From Mycobacterium sp. (GTDB lineage: Bacteria; Actinomycetota; Actinomycetes; Mycobacteriales; Mycobacteriaceae), in the NCBI GenBank assembly GCA_018500005.2, contig JAHBAP020000453.1, forward strand, positions 1-6,911: a DNA stretch of 6,911 nt, written 5' to 3'. Of the stretch, positions 1 to 5,761 are shown in pieces. A model generated the notes under the pieces. It was not told the origin of the DNA. It was given only the letters and a program-made list of their open reading frames with translations, and did no database searches. Made by a program: the position numbers and the translations under genes. Within the stretch, counting starts at the first letter, position 1. Every line of letters begins with the position of its first letter.

Positions 1-19
1 AGATGTGTATAAGAGACAG
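1..19 (+). other. Tn5/Nextera mosaic-end adapter (library artefact)
   Basis: The first 19 bases are AGATGTGTATAAGAGACAG, exactly the Tn5 hyperactive mosaic end used in tagmentation libraries. The reverse complement closes the other end of the window. This is sequencing adapter, not chromosome; genomic sequence begins at base 20. Confidence 0.97.
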
Positions 20-525
20 GCCAGCCCCTGCTCCAGACGGCTGAGGATCCGGTCGATGTTCTCGCGGCTGGCCACCTCGTACTGCCATTCCGAATGACGG
101 TAGGCCGCTTGGAAATACGTGAGGTTGGGGTGCGGCTCGCCCATCTCCGGACTCAACTCCGTGATGCGGGCGAAGACCCAGGACGCCGATGTGCCGTAGT
201 TGATGGCTCGACCGATGCGCGCCTGCTCGTCGTACCAGTCACCAACCGGAAGTACGCCGGACTCCAGTTCCAGTGCGGTGGTGACTCCGTCGGACCCCTG
301 AATGCGGTCGCCGGGCAACGACTGGGTATGCGAGTGCAAGTCGATGAACCCCGGCGCTACGACCAGTCCGCGTCCGTCGAGCACCTCCTCGCCGGAAAGG
401 TCGGCATCCGAGATCGCCGCGATCCTGCCGTCCCGGATACCGACCGAGCGCACCGCGTCCAAACCGGTCTCCGGATCGATGACCCGCCCGCCGGTGATGA
501 CGGCGTCGAATTCGATTGTGCTCAT
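20..525 (-). CDS. Amidohydrolase (N-acyl-D-amino-acid deacylase/D-aminoacylase-like), C-terminus missing
   Basis: ATG at 525 opens a frame that runs to the adapter, giving 168 N-terminal residues of a protein family usually about 480-600 residues long. It begins with the small beta-sandwich typical of the amidohydrolase superfamily (roughly residues 5-57, with ITGGRVIDPETG and IRDGRIAAI). Next comes VAPGFIDLHSHTQ, where H64 and H66 form the HxH metal pair at the end of the first barrel strand, and then GVTT at 80-83, as in D-aminoacylases and dihydroorotase-like enzymes. The family hydrolyses amide bonds in a metal-dependent TIM barrel; the substrate cannot be named from this fragment. Classical D-aminoacylases have a metal-ligand Cys shortly after GVTT; here the matching stretch is ALELESG, with E86 and E88 and no Cys. 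The start lies 10 bp after the usp stop with no obvious Shine-Dalgarno, suggesting translational coupling. The truncation is caused by the library adapter, so this is not a pseudogene. Confidence 0.82.
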
Positions 526-535
526 CTGCTGGAGT

Positions 536-1399
536 TCAGTCGCGCGGCCACACGATCATGGGCACCGGCAGCGCGCGCATGATCTTGCTGGCCGAATGGC
601 CGAGGAAGAGCCGCTTCGGCTGCGCCAGGCGACTGGATCCGATCAGCACGATCTCGCTGTCGGTGAAGTCCAGCCCCTGGACGGCCTTCTGGAGAGACGT
701 ACCGTGACCGACAACGCTGGACACCGGGCAGTCCGGCGGAAGCGCCGCAGCGGCGGTCTCGACCAGCGTCGCCGCGTGTCGCTCGGCCTTCTCGGTCCAC
801 TCCTGGCGTTGGTCCTCCGGGCCTTTCCCGCCCACGGCGACCAACGACATCAGCCGCAGCGGAACCTTCCATTCGGTCGCCAGGCGGATCGCGTTGCGCA
901 GCAGATCCTCTGCCCCCGGTTGCATCCCGGTCGCGCAGGTGAGTCGGGTGATGCCCGGGTGGTACCGATAGTCCGCCGGCGCGAGCGCGACCGGCACCGG
1001 TGAGGCGTGCAGCAGGGCGTCGGCCAGACTGCCCAACCGGAACTTCCCGGCGCGAACACGGTGGTGGGTCCCCACCACGATCATGGCCGCTTCGCCGCGG
1101 TCGACGTCGGTGGCGGCATCGAGGAGACCCTGGGTGATCGAGTCGGCGTGGCGCAGTTGAACTTCCGCGTTCACCCCTTCGGGCAGCTGGGACAACCCGT
1201 CCTGAAGCCATTCCCGACCCTGGTCCTCGACTTCGGCGTTGAAGGCGTGGTCGGGGGAGTACATGTGGAAAGTCGGCGCCGCGCTGGGCAGAACCGAGAC
1301 CAGGTCCAGCGTCGCACCCGACGAACGGGCGAGGGTGGCCGCGAGGTTGACCCCGTGAACACCGCGTTGGCGTGGCCCGTAACCGACGACGTACCGCAT
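536..1399 (-). CDS. Universal stress protein, two tandem Usp domains
   Basis: The product has 287 residues and two Usp (adenine-nucleotide alpha-hydrolase-like) domains, about 1-142 and 148-287. This is the size of mycobacterial tandem USPs such as Rv2623. The start at 1399 gives MRYVVGYGP, the usual first beta-strand; the frame extends 34 codons upstream but that part resembles nothing and crosses the divergent promoter. Each domain ends with the nucleotide-loop region: G110-THH-RVRAGKFRL-G123-S124, and G254-SSR-LAQPKRLFL-G267-H268-S269. Relative to the G-x2-G-x9-G(S/T) ATP motif, the second Gly is His113 in domain 1 and Arg257 in domain 2, so ATP binding may be weakened. Cytosolic tandem USPs usually act in dormancy, redox or growth control. 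The gene is the first of a two-gene minus-strand unit with the amidohydrolase and diverges from the permease. A -10-like TAGCGT nine bases before the ATG suggests a leaderless mRNA. Confidence 0.93.
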   Translation of the reverse strand: MRYVVGYGPRQRGVHGVNLAATLARSSGATLDLVSVLPSAAPTFHMYSPDHAFNAEVEDQGREWLQDGLSQLPEGVNAEVQLRHADSITQGLLDAATDVDRGEAAMIVVGTHHRVRAGKFRLGSLADALLHASPVPVALAPADYRYHPGITRLTCATGMQPGAEDLLRNAIRLATEWKVPLRLMSLVAVGGKGPEDQRQEWTEKAERHAATLVETAAAALPPDCPVSSVVGHGTSLQKAVQGLDFTDSEIVLIGSSRLAQPKRLFLGHSASKIMRALPVPMIVWPRD

Positions 1400-1401
1400 G
1401 G

Positions 1402-1421
1402 TTCGTGACGCTAGTCCAAAC
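1402..1421. promoter_or_regulatory. DosR-box-like imperfect palindrome
   Basis: Read on the plus strand the site is TTCGTGAC-GCTA-GTCCAAAC. Compared by eye with the DosR/DevR consensus (half-site TTSGGGACT, palindromic), 14 of 20 positions agree, including the inner GAC and GTCC cores. USP genes are typical DosR-regulon members. However, the site lies only two bases upstream of the usp start and overlaps its likely -10, whereas its centre is about 48 bp upstream of the permease ATG. If real, it is better placed to act on the permease, or to repress usp. Confidence 0.3.
1408..1413 (-). promoter_or_regulatory. Putative -10 box of usp (leaderless)
   Basis: On the minus strand TAGCGT (a TANNNT box) is followed by eight bases (CACGAACC) and the usp ATG. 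That spacing would put the transcription start at or within two bases of the start codon, the common leaderless arrangement in mycobacteria. No convincing -35 was seen. Confidence 0.45.
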
Positions 1422-1436
1422 AGCGCCGGGGCATAC

Positions 1437-1459
1437 CCCAGTTGTGGTAAGCCACAGGG
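1437..1459 (+). promoter_or_regulatory. Hairpin abutting the permease start codon
   Basis: TGTGG (1443-1447) and CCACA (1452-1456) pair around a TAAG loop. CCC (1437-1439) can additionally pair with GGG (1457-1459) across a three-base bulge, so the structure ends at the base before the ATG. As DNA it could be an operator; as RNA it would occlude the ribosome site. The TAAGCC inside it also sits where a leaderless -10 would be, although its sixth base is C, not T. Confidence 0.3.
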
Positions 1460-2833
1460 ATGACTGAGGTTGCCCCGGGGACAGCTGCGGGGAAGACACA
1501 ATTGGCCCGGACGCTCGGACTGTGGGCGATCGTGGGACTCGGCCTGGGCTATATGACACCCACCGTCATCTTCGACACCTTCGGCATCGTCTCGACCGAG
1601 ACCAACAACGTCGTGCCGGCGGCCTACCTGCTAGCGCTGATCGTGATGTTGTTCACGGCGGTCAGCTACGGCCGGATGACGGTGGTCTTCCCCTCGGCCG
1701 GCTCCGCCTACACCTACACCTCGGCAACCATCAGCCCCAACGTCGGCTTCCTGATCGGCTGGGCGGCGCTGCTCGATTATCTGCTGCTGCCCCTGGTCAA
1801 CGCGCTGATCATCCGCAGCTACATGTATTCGTTTTTCCCGGAGGCGCCGCAGTGGCTCTGGGTCGTCGTCTACGTCGCCGCGATCACCGCCCTGTGCCTG
1901 TTCAGCATGACCAACACCTCACGGGTCAACATGATTCTGGTGGTCTTCGAAGTCGTCTTGATCGGCGTGTTCCTCATCCTGGCCACCAAGTCCCTGATGA
2001 ACGGAATGGGTAACGGGACGATCTTCTCGACCCAGCCGATCTGGCATGAGGGTGTCGACCCCAAGCTGGTCATGACCGGAGCGACCATCGTCGCGTTCTC
2101 CTTCATCGGTTTCGACGCGATCACCATGTACACCGAGGAGGCCAAGGACGCCTCGACGGTGCCCAAGGCGATCCTGCTGTCCCTGCTGATCGGTGGAGCC
2201 ATCTTCTTCATCTCCGCGTGGTTCACCCAGTCGCTGTTCCCGGACGTTTCGGGATTCAGCGAGGAATCACTGGAGAACAGCGCCCTGCCCGAGATTGCTT
2301 TTAATGTGGGTGGGCACCTGTTCAAGATCCTGCTCACCTCGGCGGCCTTCGCGGCAACGATGGCATCCAGCCTGGCCTCGCACGCCTCGGTGTCGCGCCT
2401 GCTCTACGTGATGGGGCGCAACGGACAAGGCCCGATCGCGGGGTTCTTCGGCCGTCTGCACCCCAGCTTCCAGACCCCGTCGAACGCGATCATCTTCGTC
2501 GGCCTGGTGTCACTGCTGGCCATCGCCTTCAACCTCGATTTCGTGGCCTCGCTGATCAACTTCGGTGCACTGATCGCCTTCACCTTCGTCAACCTGACCG
2601 TGATCATCTACTTCGCCTACCGACGCCGCGAGATCCACACTCCGGGTCAGATTTTCCGCAACGTGATCCTGCCCGGAATCGCGGTACTGCTGACCGTGGT
2701 GATGTGGTTGCATCTGTCCGCGGAGTCGACCCGGTACGGCATCATCTGGTTCTGCATCGGAATCGCGGTGTTGTTGTGGATCACCCATTTCTTCCGGCGT
2801 CCGCTGTCGATCAATATGGGTGACGCGCACTAG
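1460..2833 (+). CDS. APC-family amino acid/polyamine permease, PuuP-like
   Basis: This is a 457-residue inner-membrane transporter with about 12 predicted membrane segments: near 22-43, 54-75, 95-118, 132-150, 156-176, 205-222, 237-259, 284-306, 341-360, 364-388, 402-419 and 426-445. The unwound TM1 motif GLGLGYMTP (26-34) and the TM6 signature FIGFDAITMYTEEAKDA (215-231) mark the amino acid-polyamine-organocation superfamily. Many blocks recall E. coli putrescine importer PuuP: VFxTFGIVS, FPSAGSAYTYT, LLDYLLLP, LPEIAFNVGG and LASHASVSRLLYVMGR. Y107 in LLDYLLLP corresponds to the PuuP tyrosine (Y110) reported to matter for substrate. Proton-coupled uptake of putrescine or a related amine or amino acid is therefore the best inference, though an amino acid substrate is not excluded. 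The gene diverges from usp and the amidohydrolase. No strong Shine-Dalgarno is visible; ACAGGG directly touches the ATG. The next gene converges on it, so it is probably monocistronic. Confidence 0.93.
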   Translation: MTEVAPGTAAGKTQLARTLGLWAIVGLGLGYMTPTVIFDTFGIVSTETNNVVPAAYLLALIVMLFTAVSYGRMTVVFPSAGSAYTYTSATISPNVGFLIGWAALLDYLLLPLVNALIIRSYMYSFFPEAPQWLWVVVYVAAITALCLFSMTNTSRVNMILVVFEVVLIGVFLILATKSLMNGMGNGTIFSTQPIWHEGVDPKLVMTGATIVAFSFIGFDAITMYTEEAKDASTVPKAILLSLLIGGAIFFISAWFTQSLFPDVSGFSEESLENSALPEIAFNVGGHLFKILLTSAAFAATMASSLASHASVSRLLYVMGRNGQGPIAGFFGRLHPSFQTPSNAIIFVGLVSLLAIAFNLDFVASLINFGALIAFTFVNLTVIIYFAYRRREIHTPGQIFRNVILPGIAVLLTVVMWLHLSAESTRYGIIWFCIGIAVLLWITHFFRRPLSINMGDAH

Positions 2834-2906
2834 CTGGCTGTAGCTCGTCATCGACTCCCCGCGCATACCGCGCACCGCGAACTGGTGTTGGCTTGGTAGT
2901 TGAGTT

Positions 2907-2932
2907 CGCCGATCCAGTCGGCGGCACCGCCG
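2907..2932. terminator. Overlapping GC hairpins between convergent genes
   Basis: The 135-bp spacer between the permease stop and the photolyase-like stop contains no gene. It holds CGCCGA/TCGGCG (2907-2912 with 2918-2923, five-base loop) and CGGCG/CGCCG (2919-2923 with 2928-2932, four-base loop). These share an arm, so only one can form at a time. Neither is followed by a T tract, which is common for actinobacterial terminators but makes the call weak. Position alone suggests bidirectional termination. Confidence 0.35.
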
Positions 2933-2968
2933 TCCACCGATCAGGTGACATGACGCTTTCGTGCCTGG

Positions 2969-4207
2969 TTATTGGCGACTCCTTGCCCAGGCCGTATACG
3001 AGGCGACGGATCCGGCTCGCGGCCGCTCGAGCCACGGCCATGGATGGAGCGCAACCACCTCGAGACGTGCCGACCGCGACCTCCACCCCGGAACCGGTGC
3101 GAATGTGGTGGCCAGCCGCCTGCCCGACAGCACCGACACCGGGTCGCCCCGCCACAGCCGGACCTCCCGACGGGTCGACAGATCGGCCAGTGATTGGGCG
3201 AGAAACAAGATCCGGTTCATCGAGAGCCGAAGTCCGCGCAGCAGTGGCTCGTCGAAGATGAAGAGCACCGGCAGGTCTGGATGTCCGACGGTCGCCGGGT
3301 CACGATCACTCATGCTTTCCGCGGTCATCCAGACCGCCTCGGGCGGTGCGGACCCTTGAACGGTGACCGGGCCGGCCGTGCCCTCCACATCATCGTCGTG
3401 GCGTAGCCGCGGATCGGTGAACGCCTTCGGCTCACGTTCCTGGCTCTCCGGCCAGTCGATGATCGGGCAGTTCGGCTCCACCGGACAACGGGCACAGAGT
3501 CCCGAAGCCCGCTTCTCGACCTGCCAGCGGGAGAACCCGTAGGCCTTGCCGGTGAGTGCTCCGACGGTCCACTGCCAGCCGAGCCTGTTCGCAGCACGTG
3601 ATCCGTCCACAAGGTGCCGGTACATCAGATCCTCGCCGACGCGCCATCCCAGGCCGGCACGGACACTCCAGTGCGAGGCGAGCCACATGCGGGTCTGGTT
3701 GGTCAGCCAGCCTCCCGTCATCAACTCGGACCAGGATGACTCCAGACACAACGCCGATGAGGACCACGGATTGCTCTGCACCCCAGCGTGATCCGTGCCG
3801 TGCTCATCGACCGCGAACCGCAATGAACTACGGGAGGCCGCGCCGACGCGGGCGTACAGGTGGCGCGCATACTCCTGCCAACGAAGTTCGTCGCGAAACT
3901 TCAGCACATCATCCGGTGGACCGCCGGCGACGTGGTCCCACACTTCGCGCAGCGTCAGCAGCCCGTGGCGGATGTACGGCGACAATCGGGAGGAACCACG
4001 GGTACTTGGCGGCCAGACGTTGTTGCGACTGCGGGCGTACCCGCGCACGTCGAATGCCTGAAGGGCCGCGTCCGCCGCCCGTTGTCCACCGCGGAGGAGC
4101 AGTGGGGCGTAGTCGGCGGGTTCGCACAGATCGCCGAGGTGCTCCACTAACCAGGCGAATAGGGCTTCATCATCGGTCGGCGGATCGGGCAGGCGCACAC
4201 CCGGCAC
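2969..4207 (-). CDS. Photolyase/cryptochrome-family FAD protein with reversed domain order
   Basis: The product has 412 residues and a GTG start at 4207 (another in-frame GTG at 4198). Residues about 60-235 carry the helical FAD-binding domain: SRLSPYIRHGLLTLREVW (73-90), DELRWQEYARHLY (106-118), GGWLTNQTRMWLASHW (165-180), GWRVGEDLMYRHLVDGSRAANRLGWQW (187-213). Recalled alignment to E. coli photolyase keeps the flavin-side Asn (N207), the Arg/Asp pair (R173/D201) and two Trp of the electron chain (W188, W211). The outer Trp306 position appears to be Val143, and the stretch before GGW is shorter than usual. Then come C238-x2-C241-x5-C247 and, after a linker, a small alpha/beta domain (about 290-410: AVWMTAESMSDRD, LPVLFIFDEPLL, FLAQSLADL, RLWRGDPVSVL, SVASYTAWAR). 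It resembles the photolyase antenna domain, normally N-terminal. The function may be DNA repair or blue-light sensing and is not established. It diverges from the SDR gene by 96 bp. No clear Shine-Dalgarno or -10 was found. Confidence 0.88.
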   Translation of the reverse strand: MPGVRLPDPPTDDEALFAWLVEHLGDLCEPADYAPLLLRGGQRAADAALQAFDVRGYARSRNNVWPPSTRGSSRLSPYIRHGLLTLREVWDHVAGGPPDDVLKFRDELRWQEYARHLYARVGAASRSSLRFAVDEHGTDHAGVQSNPWSSSALCLESSWSELMTGGWLTNQTRMWLASHWSVRAGLGWRVGEDLMYRHLVDGSRAANRLGWQWTVGALTGKAYGFSRWQVEKRASGLCARCPVEPNCPIIDWPESQEREPKAFTDPRLRHDDDVEGTAGPVTVQGSAPPEAVWMTAESMSDRDPATVGHPDLPVLFIFDEPLLRGLRLSMNRILFLAQSLADLSTRREVRLWRGDPVSVLSGRRLATTFAPVPGWRSRSARLEVVALHPWPWLERPRAGSVASYTAWARSRQ

Positions 4208-4265
4208 GTTACAAGCGTGCGATTTAGCCGAGCGGTGGCGCCCGCTGCGGGGCTCATCACACCGA

Positions 4266-4288
4266 CCCGGGTCGACGGCGACCGCGGG
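4266..4288. promoter_or_regulatory. Inverted repeat over the -35 region of the SDR promoter
   Basis: GGTCG (4270-4274) and CGACC (4279-4283) flank ACGG, and outer CCC (4266-4268) and GGG (4286-4288) extend the pairing past a small bulge. The repeat ends four bases before the TAAACT box, so it covers the -35 region of the SDR gene. It could be an operator, perhaps shared with the divergent photolyase-like gene. GC-rich sequence makes such repeats common by chance. Confidence 0.25.
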
Positions 4289-4292
4289 TAGT

Positions 4293-4298
4293 TAAACT
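4293..4298 (+). promoter_or_regulatory. -10 box of the SDR gene (leaderless)
   Basis: TAAACT fits the mycobacterial TANNNT -10. Five bases (CTGCT) separate it from the GTG at 4304, which places the transcription start on the start codon. This supports both the GTG start and leaderless translation. A poor -35 candidate, GTCGAC (4271-4276), lies 16 bp upstream. Confidence 0.55.
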
Positions 4299-4303
4299 CT
4301 GCT

Positions 4304-5761
4304 GTGGTTTCTGAGCCGGACGGGATCGACCCCGAACGATTACAGGTGACCCTCGACGTCCTGGCCGAGTTGCACCAGCTCGACCCCAAGCACCCGGATT
4401 TCATCGCGGTCCGCCGCGCGACGGCGCACATGTTCAAGGCCGCCAAGAAATCCCGTCGCGACGAAAAGCGCAACCGGATCGCCGAGGCCGACCGCGCGGT
4501 GGTGGCCGCCACTGCCACCGGGGCCGCGGATCGCATCGACGACGAGACGCGCGGCATCCCGCTGTCCACCTCGACCACCGCACCCAGCGCGGGCACCCTG
4601 CTGCGGTCACGGGCCTGCTATATCTGCAAGCAGCACTACACCCGGGTGGATGCCTTCTATCACCAGTTGTGCCCGGAGTGCGCGGCCTTCAGCCACGCCA
4701 AACGCGATGCACGCACCGACCTGACCGGCAAGCGGGCCCTGCTCACCGGCGGCCGCGCCAAGATCGGGATGTACATCGCCCTGCGCCTCCTGCGCGACGG
4801 CGCCCACACGACGATCACCACCCGGTTCCCGCGCGATGCGGTGCGGCGGTTCCAGAGCCTGGCGGATTCCGAGGAGTGGCTGCACCGGCTGCGTATCGTC
4901 GGCATCGATCTGCGCGACCCGGCCCAGGTGGTCGGTCTTGCCGACGCGGTCGCCGACGCCGGCCCACTCGACATCCTGATCAACAACGCGGCCCAGACGG
5001 TGCGCCGCTCCCCCGGCGCCTATGCGCCGTTGGCTGAAGCCGAGCTTGCCCCGCTGCCCGATGGCCCGCTTCCGGAGTTGCTGACCTTCGGGCACACCAA
5101 CGATGCGCACCCGCAGGCGCTGGCAGCCTCGGTGGCCAGCCATCCCATCCTGGCCGCGGCGGCTTCCCAGGCCGATGACTTGACGGCCGCGGCGCTGGCC
5201 GCCGGATCGAGCTCATTGGAGCGCCTCGCCGCCGGCACCGCCATCGACGCCGGCGGCCTACTTCCCGACGAGCTTCACGTGAACAGCTGGACCCAGCACG
5301 TTCAGCATGTCGAGCCGCTGGAGATGCTTGAGGTGCAACTGGCCAACGCCACCGCACCGTTCCTGCTCATCAGCCGGCTGCGTCCGGCGATGGCTGCAGC
5401 ACCGGCCCGGCGCAAGTACGTGGTGAATGTGTCTGCGATGGAAGGTGTTTTCTCCCGCCGCTACAAGGGGCCGGGACATCCGCACACGAACATGGCCAAG
5501 GCGGCGCTGAACATGCTGACCCGCACCAGCGCGGAGGAGATGTTCGAGACCGACGGGATTCTGATGACGGCCGTCGACACCGGCTGGATCACCGACGAGC
5601 GTCCGCACTTCACCAAGGTCCGCCTCGCCGAGGAGGGTTTCCACGCCCCATTGGATCTCGTCGACGGCGCGGCCCGGGTCTACGACCCGATCGTGCAGGG
5701 CGAGGCCGGCGTCGACCTCTACGGGGTGTTCCTCAAGGACTACCGCCGCTCCGACTGGTGA
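4304..5761 (+). CDS. SDR-family protein with N-terminal zinc ribbon and non-canonical active site
   Basis: The product has 485 residues, well above the roughly 250 of classical SDRs. Residues 1-100 are charged and probably helical. A four-Cys zinc ribbon follows (C105-x2-C108 and C123-x2-C126). The Rossmann domain starts at about 140, with TGGRAKIG (148-155) as the TGxxxGxG dinucleotide motif, R174 after strand 2 hinting at NADP(H), D202-L203 for the adenine and NNAA at 227-230. An Ala-rich insertion of about 70-80 residues (roughly 255-335) separates this from the helix VEPLEMLEVQLANATAPFLLIS. The active-site Ser is S377 (NVSAMEG) and the Lys is K399, but the Tyr position (K minus 4) is T395 in HTNMAK. 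The fold and cofactor binding look intact while the usual acid/base Tyr is absent, so the chemistry is uncertain. The zinc ribbon may bind a partner or nucleic acid. The start is supported by the leaderless -10. The 3' end overlaps pirin. Confidence 0.9.
   Translation: MVSEPDGIDPERLQVTLDVLAELHQLDPKHPDFIAVRRATAHMFKAAKKSRRDEKRNRIAEADRAVVAATATGAADRIDDETRGIPLSTSTTAPSAGTLLRSRACYICKQHYTRVDAFYHQLCPECAAFSHAKRDARTDLTGKRALLTGGRAKIGMYIALRLLRDGAHTTITTRFPRDAVRRFQSLADSEEWLHRLRIVGIDLRDPAQVVGLADAVADAGPLDILINNAAQTVRRSPGAYAPLAEAELAPLPDGPLPELLTFGHTNDAHPQALAASVASHPILAAAASQADDLTAAALAAGSSSLERLAAGTAIDAGGLLPDELHVNSWTQHVQHVEPLEMLEVQLANATAPFLLISRLRPAMAAAPARRKYVVNVSAMEGVFSRRYKGPGHPHTNMAKAALNMLTRTSAEEMFETDGILMTAVDTGWITDERPHFTKVRLAEEGFHAPLDLVDGAARVYDPIVQGEAGVDLYGVFLKDYRRSDW

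Noticed and set aside
302..1003. A 233-codon plus-strand open frame
   Set aside because: It lies antisense to the amidohydrolase and usp, both with strong family motifs. Its translation is low-complexity Arg/Pro-rich with no motif.
522..1559. A 345-codon minus-strand open frame overlapping usp
   Set aside because: It is rich in Arg, Pro and Gly with no recognisable domain, runs across the divergent promoter and into the permease gene, and is in another frame from the clear USP protein. It is a high-GC shadow.
2834..2968. A small gene between the permease and the photolyase-like gene
   Set aside because: Frames crossing it extend into neighbouring genes out of frame and show no ribosome site or motif. 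The stretch is better explained as a convergent spacer with hairpins.
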